DNA of 64,000 nucleotides from Siphonodentalium dalli (lineage: Eukaryota > Mollusca > Scaphopoda > Gadilida > Siphonodentaliidae), in contig CP136066.1 of assembly GCA_032622095.1 (NCBI GenBank), positions 11,803,784 to 11,867,783 of the forward strand, in the 5' to 3' direction. Within the stretch, counting starts at the first letter, position 1, and every line of letters starts with the position of its first letter. This document shows, piece by piece, positions 52,686 through 64,000 of the stretch. The position numbers and the translations under genes were made by a program. The notes under the pieces are model-generated. The model was not told the DNA's origin, ran no database searches, and saw only the letters and a program-made list of their open reading frames with translations.

Positions 52686-55600
52686 CCCGGACGTCTCTGT
52701 GGGGGTATACGTGTTTTATGTACACACCCGGACGTCTCTGTGGGGGTATACGTGTTTTATGTACACAACCGGACGTCTCTGTGGGGGTATACGTGTTTTA
52801 TGTACCACACCCGGACGTCTCTGTGGGGGTATACGTGTTTTATGTACCACACCGGACGTCTCTGTGGGGGTATACGTGTTTTATGTACACACCCGGACGT
52901 CTCTGTGGGGGTATACGTGTTTTATGTACCACAACCGGACGTCTCTGTGGGGGTATACGTGTTTTATGTACACACCCGGACGTCTCTGTGGGGGTATACG
53001 TGTTTTATGTACACACCCGGACGTCTCTGTGGGGGTATACGTGTTTTATGTACCACACCCGGACGTCTCTGTGGGGGTATACGTGTTTTATGTACACACA
53101 CCCGGACGTCTCTGTGGGGGTATACGTGTTTTATGTACACACACCCGGACGTCTCTGTGGGGGTATACGTGTTTTATGTACACACCCGGACGTCTCTGTG
53201 GGGGTATACGTGTTTTATGTACACAACCGGACGTCTCTGTGGGGGTATACGTGTTTTATGTACACACCCGGACGTCTCTGTGGGGGTATACGTGTTTTAT
53301 GTACCACAACCGGACGTCTCTGTGGGGGTATACGTGTTTTATGTACACACCGGACGTCTCTGTGGGGGTATACGTGTTTTATGTACCACAACCGGACGTC
53401 TCTGTGGGGGTATACGTGTTTTATGTACACACACCCGGACGTCTCTGTGGGGGTATACGTGTTTTATCTACACACACCCGGACGTCTCTGTGGGGATATA
53501 CGTGTTTTATGTACACACCGGACGTCTCTGTGGGGGTATACGTGTTTTATGTACACACCCGGACGTCTCTGTGGGGGTATACGTGTTTTATGTACACACC
53601 CGGACGTCTCTGTGGGGGTATACGTGTTTTATGTACACACCCGGACGTCTCTGTGGGGGTATACGTGTTTTATGTACACACACCCGGACGTCTCTGTGGG
53701 GGTATACGTGTTTTATGTACACACACCCGGACGTCTCTGTGGGGGTATACGTGTTTTATGTACACACCCGGACGTCTCTGTGGGGGTATACGTGTTTTAT
53801 GTACACACCCGGACGTCTCTGTGGGGGTATACGTGTTTTATGTACACACACCCGGACGTCTCTGTGGGGTATACGTGTTTTATGTACACACACCCGGACG
53901 TCTCTGTGGGAGTATACGTGTTTTATGTACACACACCCGGACGTCTATGTGGGGGTATACGTGTTTTATGTACACACCCGGACGTCTCTGTGGGGGTATA
54001 CGTGTTTTATGTACACACACCCGGACGTCTCTGTGGGGGTATACGTGTTTTATGTACACACCGGACGTCTCTGTGGGGGTATACGTGTTTTATGTACACA
54101 CCCGGACGTCTCTGTGGGGGTATACGTGTTTTATGTACACACCCGGACGTCTCTGTGGGAGTATACGTGTTTTATGTAAACACACCCGGACGTCTCTGTG
54201 GGGGTATACGTGTTTTATGTACACACACCCGGACGTCTCTGTGGGGGTATACGTGTTTTATGTACACACACCCGGACGTCTCTGTGGGAGTATACGTGTT
54301 TTATGTACACACACCCGGACGTCTATGTGGGGGTATACGTGTTTTATGTACACACCGGACGTCTCTGTTGGGGTATACGTGTTTTATGTACCACACCCGG
54401 ACGTCTCTGTGGGGATATACGTGTTTTATGTACACACTCCCGGACGTCTCTGTGGGGGTATACGTGTTTTATGTACACACACCCGGACGTCTCTGTGTGG
54501 GTATACGTGTTTTATGTACACACCCGGACGTCTCTGTGTGGGTATACGTGTTTTATGTACACACACCCGGACGTCTCTGTGGGGGTATACGTGTTTTATG
54601 TACACACCCGGACGTCTCTGTGGGGGTATACGTGTTTTATGTACACACACCCGGACGTCTCTGTGGGGGTATACGTGTTTTATGTACACACACCCGGACG
54701 TCTCTGTGGGGGTATACGTGTTTTATGTACCACACCCGGACGTCTCTGTGGGGGTATACGTGTTTTATGTACACACACCCGGACGTCTCTGGGGGGTATA
54801 CGTGTTTTATGTACCACACCCGGACGTCTCTGTGGGGGTATACGTGTTTTATGTACACACCCGGGCGTCTCTGTGGGGGTATACGTGTTTTATGTACCAC
54901 ACCCGGACGTCTCTGTGGGGGTATACGTGTTTTATGTACCACACCCGGACGTCTCTGTGGGGGTATACGTGTTTTATGTACACACCCGGACGTCTCTGTG
55001 GGGGTATACGTGTTTTATGTACCACACCCGGACGTCTCTGTGGGGGTATACGTGTTTTATGTACACACACCCGGACGTCTCTGTGTGGGTATACATGTTT
55101 TATGTACACACACCCGGACGTCTCTGTGGGGGTATACGTGTTTTATGTACACACCCGGATGTCTCTGTGGGGGTATACGTGTTTTATGTACACACCCGGA
55201 CGTCTCTGTGGGGGTATACGTGTTTTATGTACCACACCCGGACGTCTCTGTGTGGGTATACGTGTTTTATGTACACACACCCGGACGTCTCTGTGGGGGT
55301 ATACGTGTTTTATGTACACACCCGGACGTCTCTGTGGGGGTATACGTGTTTTATGTACACACACCCGGACGTCTCTGTGGGGGTATACGTGTTTTATGTA
55401 CACACACCCGGACGTCTCTGTGGGGGTATACGTGTTTTATGTACACACATCCCGGACGTCTCTGTGGGGGTATACGTGTTTTATGTACACACACCCGGAC
55501 GTCTCTGTGTGGGTATACGTGTTTTATGTACACACACCCGGACGTCTCTGTGGGGGTATACGTGTTTTATGTACACACCCGGATGTCTCTGTGGGGGTAT

Positions 55601-57999
55601 ACGTGTTTTATGTACACACCCGGACGTCTCTGTGGGGGTATACGTGTTTTATGTACACACCCGGACGTCTCTGTGGGGGTATACGTGGTTTATGTACCAC
55701 ACCCGGACGTCTCTGTGGGGGTATACGTGTTTTATGTACCACACCCGGACGTCTCTGTGGGGGTATACGTGTTTTATGTACACACACCCGGACGTCTCTG
55801 TGGGGGTATACGTGTTTTATGTACACACACCCGGACGTCTCTGTGGGGGTATACGTGTTTTATGTACACACACCGGACGTCTCTGTGGGGGTATACGTGT
55901 TTTATGTACCACACCGGACGTCTCTGTGGGGGTATACGTGTTTTATGTACACACACCCGGACGTCTCTGTGGGGGTATACATGTTTTATGTACACACACC
56001 CGGACGTCTCTGTGTGGGTATACATGTTTTATGTACACACACCCCGGGCGTCTCTGTGTGGGTATACGTGTTTTATGTACACACCCGGGCGTCTCTGTGT
56101 GGGTATACGTGTTTTATGTACACACCCGGACGTCTCTGTGGGGGTATACGTGTTTTATGTACACACACCCGGACGTCTCTGTGGGGGTATACGTGTTTTA
56201 TGTACACACACCCGGACGTCTCTGTGTGGGTATACGTGTTTTATGTACACACACCCGGACGTCTCTGTGGGGGTATACGTGTTTTATGTACACACACCCG
56301 GACATCTCTGTGTGGGTATACGTGTTTTATGTACACACACCCGGACGTCTCTGTGGGGGTATACGTGTTTTATGTACACACACCCGGACGTCTCTGTGGG
56401 GGTATACGTGTTTTATGTACACACACCCGGACGTCTCTGTGGGGGTATACGTGTTTTATGTACACACACCCGGACGTCTCTGTGGGGGTATACGTGTTTT
56501 ATGTACACACACCCGGACATCTCTGTGTGGGTATACGTGTTTTATGTACACACACCCGGACGTCTCTGTGGGGGTATACGTGTTTTATGTACACACACCC
56601 GGACGTCTCTGTGGGGGTATACGTGTTTTATGTACACACACCCGGACATCTCTGTGTGGGTATACGTGTTTTATGTACACACACCCGGACGTCTCTGTGG
56701 GGGTATACGTGTTTTATGTACACACACCCGGACGTCTCTGTGGGGGTATACGTGTTTTATGTACACACACCCGGACGTCTCTGTGGGGGTATACGTGTTT
56801 TATGTACACACCCGGACGTCTCTGTGGGGGTATACGTGTTTTATGTACACACACCCGGACGTCTCTGTGGGGGTATACGTGTTTTATGTACACACACCCG
56901 GACGTCTCTGTGGGGGTATACGTGTTTTATGTACACTCACCCGGACGTCTCTGTGGGGGTATACGTGTTTTATGTACACACACCCGGACGTCTCTGTGGG
57001 GGTATACGTGTTTTATGTACACACACCCGGACGTCTCTGTGGGGGTATACGTGTTTTATGTACACACACCCGGACGTCTCTGTGGGGGTATACGTGTTTT
57101 ATGTACACACACCCGGACGTCTCTGTTGGGGTATACGTGTTTTATGTACACACACCCGGACGTCTCTGTGGGGGTATACGTGTTTTATGTACACACCCCG
57201 GACGTCTATGTGGGGGTATACGTGTTTTATGTACACACACCGGACGTCTCTGTGGGGGTATACGTGTTTTATGTACCACACCGGACGTCTCTGTGGGGGT
57301 ATACGTGTTTTATGTACACACACCCGGACGTCTCTGTGGGGGTATACGTGTTTTATGTACACACCCGGACGTCTCTGTGGGGGTATACGTGTTTTATGTA
57401 CACACACCCGGACGTCTCTGTGGGGGTATACGTGTTTTATGTACACACCCGGACGTCTCTGTGGGGGTATACGTGTTTTATGTACACACACCCGGACGTC
57501 TCTGTGGGGGTATACGTGTTTTATGTACACACACCCGGACGTCTCTGTGGGGGTATACGTGTTTTATGTACACACCCGGACGTCTCTGTGGGGGTATACG
57601 TGTTTTATGTACACACACCCGGACGTCTCTGTGGGGGTATACGTGTTTTATGTACACACCCGGACGTCTCTGTGGGGGTATACGTGTTTTATGTACACAC
57701 ACCCGGACGTCTCTGTGGGGGTATACGTGTTTTATGTACACACACCCGGACGTCTCTGTGGGGGTATACGTGTTTTATGTACACACACCCGGACGTCTCT
57801 GTGGGGGTATACGTGTTTTATGTACACACACCCGGACGTCTCTGTGGGGGTATACGTGTTTTATGTACCACACCCGGACGTCTCTGTGGGGGTATACGTG
57901 TTTTATGTACACACACCCGGACGTCTCTGTGGGGGTATACGTGTTTTATGTACACACACCCGGACGTCTCTGTGGGGGTATACGTGTTTTATGTACACG

Positions 58000-59450
58000 C
58001 ACCCGGACGTCTCTGTGGGGGTATACGTGTTTTATGTACACACACCCGGACGTCTCTGTGGGGGTATACGTGTTTTATGTACCACACCCGGACGTCTCTG
58101 TGGGGGTATACGTGTTTTATGTACACACACCCGGACGTCTCTGTGGGGGTATACGTGTTTTATGTACACACACCCGGACGTCTCTGTGGGGGTATACGTG
58201 TTTTATGTACCACACCCGGACGTCTCTGTGGGGGTATACGTGTGTTATGTACACACCCGGACGTCTATGTGGGGGTATACGTGTTTTATGTACACACACC
58301 CGGACGTCTCTGTGGGGGTATACGTGTTTTATGTACTCACACCCGGACGTCTCTGTGGGGGTATACGTGTTTTATGTACCACACCCGGACGTCTCTGTGG
58401 GGGTATACGTGTGTTATGTACACACCCGGACGTCTATGTGGGGGTATACGTGTTTTATGTACACACACCCGGACGTCTATGTGGGGGTATACGTGTTTTA
58501 TGTACACACACCCGGACGTCTCTGTGGGGGTATACGTGTTTTATGTACCACACCCGGACGTCTCTGTGGGGGTATACGTGTTTTATGTACACACACCCGG
58601 ACGTCTCTGTGGGGGTATACGTGTTTTATGTACACACACCCGGACGTCTCTGTGGGGGTATACGTGTTTTATGTACCACACCCGGGCGTCTCTGTGGGGG
58701 TATACGTGTTTTATGTACCACACCCGGGCGTCTCTGTGGGGGTATACGTGTTTTATGTACACACACCCGGACGTCTCTGTGGGGGTATACGTGTTTTATG
58801 TACACACACCCGGACGTCTCTGTGTGGGTATACGTGTTTTATGTACACACACCCGGACGTCTCTGTGGGGGTATACGTGTTTTATGTACCACACCCGGAC
58901 GTCTCTGTGGGGGTATACGTGTTTTATGTACACACCCGGACGTCTCTGTGGGGGTATACGTGTTTTATGTACCACACCCGGACGTCTCTGTGGGGGTATA
59001 CGTGTTTTATGTACACACACCCGGACGTCTCTGTGGGGGTATACGTGTTTTATGTACACACACCCGGACGTCTCTGTGGGGGTATACGTGTTTTATGTAC
59101 ACACCCGGACGTCTCTGTGGGGGTATACGTGTTTTATGTACACACACCCGGACGTCTCTGTGGGGGTATACATGTTTTATGTACCACACCCGGACGTCTC
59201 TGTGGGGGTATACGTGTTTTATGTACCACACCCGGACGTCTCTGTGGGGGTATACGTGTTTTATGTACACACCTGGACGTCTCTGTGGGGGTATACGTGT
59301 TTTATGTACACACACCCGGACGTCTCTGTGGGGGTATACGTGTTTTATGTACCACACCCGGACGTCTCTGTGGGGGTATACGTGTTTTATGTACCACACC
59401 CGGACGTCTCTGTGGGGGTATACGTGTTTTATGTACACACCTGGACGTCT
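58000..59450 (+). repeat. ~1.4-kb block, left copy
   Basis: Collinear with about 60240-61720. Paired TACGTGTGTTATG units at 58241 and 58410 match those at 60485 and 60654 (offset 2244), and CCCGGGCGTC at 58681 matches 60925. The GTATACATG unit lies at about 59171 against 61498 (offset 2327), so units were lost and gained inside the pair. The 169-bp spacing of the two TGTGTTATG units is itself a four-unit duplication present in both copies. Confidence 0.88.
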
Positions 59451-60239
59451 CTGTGGGGGTATACGTGTTTTATGTACACACACCCGGACGTCTCTGTGGG
59501 GGTATACGTGTTTTATGTACACACACCCGGACGTCTCTGTGTGGGTATACGTGTTTTATGTACACACACCCGGACGTCTCTGTGGGGGTATACATGTTTT
59601 ATGTACCACACCCGGACGTCTCTGTGTGAGTATACGTGTTTTATGTACACACACCCGGACGTCTCTGTGGGGGTATACGTGTTTTATGTACCACACCCGG
59701 ACGTCTCTGTGGGGGTATACGTGTTTTATGTACACACCTGGACGTCTCTGTGGGGGTATACGTGTTTTATGTACACACACCCGGACGTCTCTGTGGGGGT
59801 ATACGTGTTTTATGTACACACACCCGGACGTCTCTGTGTGGGTATACGTGTTTTATGTACACACACCCGGACGTCTCTGTGGGGGTATACGTGTTTTATG
59901 TACACACACCCGGACGTCTCTGTGGGGGTATACGTGTTTTATGTACACACCCGGACGTCTCTGTGGGGGTATACGTGTTTTATGTACACACACCCGGACG
60001 TCTCTGTGGGGGTATACGTGTTTTATGTACACACACCCGGACGTCTCTGTGGGGGTATACGTGTTTTATGTACACACCCGGACGTCTCTGTGGGGGTATA
60101 CGTGTTTTATGTACACACACCGGACGTCTCTGTGGGGGTATACGTGTTTTATGTACACACCCGGACGTCTCTGTGGGGGTATACGTGTTTTATGTACACA
60201 CACCCGGACGTCTCTGTGGGGGTATACGTGTTTTATGTA

Positions 60240-61720
60240 CACACACCCGGACGTCTCTGTGGGGGTATACGTGTTTTATGTACACACACCCGGACGTCTC
60301 TGTGGGGGTATACGTGTTTTATGTACCACACCCGGACGTCTCTGTGGGGGTATACGTGTTTTATGTACACACACCCGGACGTCTCTGTGGGGGTATACGT
60401 GTTTTATGTACACACACCCGGACGTCTCTGTGGGGGTATACGTGTTTTATGTACCACACCCGGACGTCTCTGTGGGGGTATACGTGTGTTATGTACACAC
60501 CCGGACGTCTATGTGGGGGTATACGTGTTTTATGTACACACACCCGGACGTCTCTGTGGGGGTATACGTGTTTTATGTACACACACCCGGACGTCTCTGT
60601 GGGGGTATACGTGTTTTATGTACCACACCCGGACGTCTCTGTGGGGGTATACGTGTGTTATGTACACACCCGGACGTCTATGTGGTGGTATACGTGTTTT
60701 ATGTACACACACCCGGACGTCTATGTGGGGGTATACGTGTTTTATGTACACACACCCGGACGTCTCTGTGGGGGTATACGTGTTTTATGTACCACACCCG
60801 GACGTCTCTGTGGGGGTATACGTGTTTTATGTACACACACCCGGACGTCTCTGTGGGGGTATACGTGTTTTATGTACACACACCCGGACGTCTCTGTGGG
60901 GGTATACGTGTTTTATGTACCACACCCGGGCGTCTCTGTGGGGGTATACGTGTTTTATGTACACACACCCGGACGTCTCTGTGGGGGTATACGTGTTTTA
61001 TGTACACACACCCGGACGTCTCTGTGTGGGTATACGTGTTTTATGTACACACCCGGACGTCTCTGTGGGGGTATACGTGTTTTATGTACACACACCCGGA
61101 CGTCTCTGTGGGGGTATACGTGTTTTATGTACACACCCGGACGTCTCTGTGTGGGTATACGTGTTTTATGTACACACACCCGGACGTCTCTGTGGGGGTA
61201 TACGTGTTTTATGTACCACACCCGGACGTCTCTGTGGGGGTATACGTGTTTTATGTACACACCCGGACGTCTCTGTGGGGGTATACGTGTTTTATGTACC
61301 ACACCCGGACGTCTCTGTGGGGGTATACGTGTTTTATGTACACACACCCGGACGTCTCTGTGGGGGTATACGTGTTTTATGTACACACACCCGGACGTCT
61401 CTGTGGGGGTATACGTGTTTTATGTACACACCCGGACGTCTCTGTGGGGGTATACGTGTTTTATGTACACACACCCGGACGTCTCTGTGGGGGTATACAT
61501 GTTTTATGTACCACACCCGGACGTCTCTGTGGGGGTATACGTGTTTTATGTACCACACCCGGACGTCTCTGTGGGGGTATACGTGTTTTATGTACACACC
61601 TGGACGTCTCTGTGGGGGTATACGTGTTTTATGTACACACACCCGGACGTCTCTGTGGGGGTATACGTGTTTTATGTACACACACCCGGACGTCTCTGTG
61701 GGGGTATACGTGTTTTATGT
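60240..61720 (+). repeat. ~1.4-kb block, right copy
   Basis: Partner of 58000-59450. It has one CCCGGGCGTC unit (60925) where the left copy has two (58681, 58723). It is followed by an expanded run before the GTATACATG unit at about 61498. Confidence 0.88.
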
Positions 61721-62760
61721 ACACACACCCGGACGTCTCTGTGGGGGTATACGTGATTTATGTACCACACCCGGACGTCTCTGTGGGGGTATACGTGTTT
61801 TATGTACCACACCCGGACGTCTCTGTGGGGGTATACGTGTTTTATGTACACACACCTGGACGTCTCTGTGGGGGTATACGTGTTTTATGTACACACCCGG
61901 ACGTCTCTGTGGGGGTATACATGTTTTATGTACCACACCCGGACGTCTCTGTGGGGGTATACGTGTTTTATGTACCACACCCGGACGTCTCTGTGGGGGT
62001 ATACGTGTTTTATGTACCACACCCGGACGTCTCTGTGGGGGTATACGTGTTTTATGTACACACACCCGGACGTCTCTGTGGGGGTATACGTGTTTTATGT
62101 ACCACACCCGGACGTCTCTGTGGGGGTATACGTGTTTTATGTACCACACCCGGACGTCTCTGTGGGGGTATACGTGTTTTATGTACACACCTGGACGTCT
62201 CTGTGGGGGTATACGTGTTTTATGTACACACACCCGGACGTCTCTGTGGGGGTATACGTGTTTTATGTACACACACCCGGACGTCTCTGTGGGGGTATTC
62301 GTGTTTTATGTACCACACCCGGACGTCTCTGTGTGAGTATACGTGTTTTATGTACACACCCGGACGTCTCTGTGGGGGTATACGTGTTTTATGTACACAC
62401 ACCCGGACGTCTCTGTGGGGGTATACGTGTTTTATGTACACACCTGGACGTCTCTGTGGGGGTATACGTGTTTTATGTACACACCCGGACGTCTCTGTGG
62501 GGGTATACGTGTTTTATGTACACACCCGGACGTCTCTGTGGGGGTATACGTGTTTTATGTACACACCCGGACGTCTCTGTGGGGGTATACGTGTTTTATG
62601 TACACACACCCGGACGTCTCTGTGTGGGTATACGTGTTTTATGTACACACCCGGACGTCTCTGTGGGGGTATACGTGTTTTATGTACACACCCGGACGTC
62701 TCTGTGGGGGTATACGTGTTTTATGTACACACACCCGGACGTCTCTGTGTGGGTATACGT

Positions 62761-63184
62761 GTTTTATGTACACACCCGGACGTCTATGTGGGGGTATACG
62801 TGTTTTATGTACCACACCCGGACGTCTCTGTGTGAGTATACGTGTTTTATGTACACACCCGGACGTCTCTGTGGGGGTATACGTGTTTTATGTACACACA
62901 CTCGGACGTCTCTGTGGGGATATACGTGTTTTATGTACACACACTCGGACGTCTCTGTGGGGGTATACGTGTTTTATGTACACACCCGGACGTCTCTGTG
63001 GGGGTATACGTGTTTTATGTACACACACCCGGACGTCTCTGTGTGGGTATACGTGTTTTATGTACACACCCGGACGTCTATGTGGGGGTATACGTGTTTT
63101 ATGTACCACACCCGGACGTCTCTGTGTGAGTATACGTGTTTTATGTACACACCCGGACGTCTCTGTGGGGGTATACGTGTTTTA
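62761..63184 (+). repeat. 294-bp (7-unit) tandem duplication
   Basis: GTCTATGTGG followed by CTGTGTGAGTATAC occurs at about 62782 and 63076, an offset of 294. The flanking units also match. Confidence 0.9.
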
Positions 63185-63570
63185 TGTACACACACTAGGA
63201 CGTCTCTGTGGGGGTATACGTGTTTTATGTACACACACCCGGACGTCTCTGTGGGGGTATACGTGTTTTATGTACCACACCCGGACGTCTCTGTGGGGGT
63301 ATACGTGTTTTATGTACCACACACCCGGACGTCTCTGTGGGGGTATACGTGTTTTATGTACACACCCGGACGTCTCTGTGGGGGTATACGTGTTTTATGT
63401 ACCACACCCGGACGTCTCTGTGGGGGTATACGTGTTTTATGTACACACCCGGACGTCTCTGTGGGGGTATACGTGTTTTATGTACACACCCGGACGTCTC
63501 TGTGGGGGTATACGTGTTTTATGTACCACACTCGGACGTCTCTGTGGGGGTATACGTGTTTTATGTACAC

Positions 63571-63730
63571 ACCCGGACGTCTCTGTGGGGTATACGTGTT
63601 TTATGTACACACCCGGACGTCTCTGTGGGGTATACGTGTTTTATGTACACACCCGGACGTCTCTGTGGGGTATACGTGTTTTATGTACACACCCGGACGT
63701 CTCTGTGGGGTATACGTGTTTTATGTACAC
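63571..63730 (+). repeat. Homogeneous run of four 40-bp units
   Basis: Four consecutive identical 40-bp units, each with the short six-base linker and four Gs (TGGGGTATAC at about 63585, 63625, 63665 and 63705). Elsewhere unit lengths alternate, so this uniform tract looks like a very recent expansion. Confidence 0.95.
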
Positions 63731-64000
63731 ACCCGGACGTCTCTGTGGGGGTATACGTGTTTTATGTACACACCCGGACGTCTCTGTGGGGGTATACGTG
63801 TTTTATGTACCACACTCGGACGTCTCTGTGTGGGTATACGTGTTTTATGTACACACCCGGACGTCTCTGTGGGGTATACGTGTGTTATGTACACACACCC
63901 GGACGTCTCTGTGGGGGTATACGTGTTTTATGTACCACACCGGACGTCTCTGTGGGGGTATACGTGTTTTATGTACCACACCCGGACGTCTCTGTGGGGG

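Larger units (their letters stand above)
48833..64000 (+). repeat. Satellite array 3, ~42-bp unit
   Basis: About 355 units in the same orientation as arrays 1 and 2, continuing past the window end. Characteristic here are CTGTGTGAGTATAC units (about 50332, 59630, 62330, 62830, 63125), ACACACCTGG linkers in the right third, six-G units near 49.6-50.0 kb, and ACACAACCGG linkers near 52.7-53.4 kb. As in the other arrays, all plus frames are free of unit-encoded stops and one minus frame has TAA in every unit. Confidence 0.97.

Noticed and set aside
50332-62835. A 4,167-codon open frame and similar giant plus-strand frames in every array
   Set aside because: All three plus frames are open at once because the repeat unit contains no stop triplet. 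Units of 41 and 43 bp shift the frame constantly, and there is no domain, signal or codon bias. They are repeat artefacts, not genes.
1-64000. CRISPR array
   Set aside because: There are no unique spacers between repeats; the units are contiguous and the window is eukaryotic in character.
1-64000. Telomere or CENP-B-type centromere signature
   Set aside because: No TTAGGG-type tandem run is present, and the unit contains nothing like the CENP-B box, so chromosome position cannot be inferred from sequence.
1-64000. G-quadruplex potential from the GGGGG runs
   Set aside because: There is only one G-run per unit, with about 37 bases between runs. Loops would be far too long for a normal intramolecular quadruplex.

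Overview
The window is almost entirely one satellite DNA. A unit of about 42 bp is repeated head to tail, always in the same orientation, in three arrays (about 1-14131, 17174-48496 and 48833-64000). Together they cover roughly 60.6 of 64 kb, on the order of 1,400 units. Both window ends fall inside an array, so it continues in both directions. No protein-coding gene, rRNA, tRNA or CRISPR array can be supported. The very long plus-strand open frames (the longest over 4,000 codons) exist only because the repeat unit has no stop codon in any of the three plus frames.

The unit has a fixed core of about 35 bp with short marker blocks GGACGTCTCTG, TGGGGGTATACG and TGTTTTATGTAC. A CA-rich linker of 5-8 bp follows, giving discrete unit lengths of 40, 41, 42 and 43 bp. 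Rare variants (a GTTTGG block, CCAGTGTTATG, GTACACGTG, CCACAGCC, an inserted GA) mark higher-order duplications at every scale from about 170 bp to about 3 kb. Some copies lie 11-14 kb apart, and one pair lies on opposite sides of the first spacer.

Two non-satellite spacers break the arrays. Spacer 1 (about 14132-17173) is a patchwork of other old repeats: a degenerate 45-bp tandem repeat, a 28-bp repeat, a roughly 128-bp tandem family of the TCAAGGTCA / AAATCGG type ending in a CA microsatellite, a 146-bp foldback, and several short perfect hairpins just before array 2. Spacer 2 (about 48497-48832) is three copies of an unrelated AT-rich repeat of 91-108 bp.

The organism is a eukaryote. The TCAAGGTCA-rich tandem repeats, the GGACGGACGG-like stretch and the CA-microsatellite tail in spacer 1 resemble non-coding repeats I associate with molluscs and other marine invertebrates; this is an inference from pattern, not a database match. 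The region reads as gene-free heterochromatin (centromeric, pericentromeric, subtelomeric or a large interstitial block). Nothing here shows which, because no telomere repeat or recognised centromere motif is visible.
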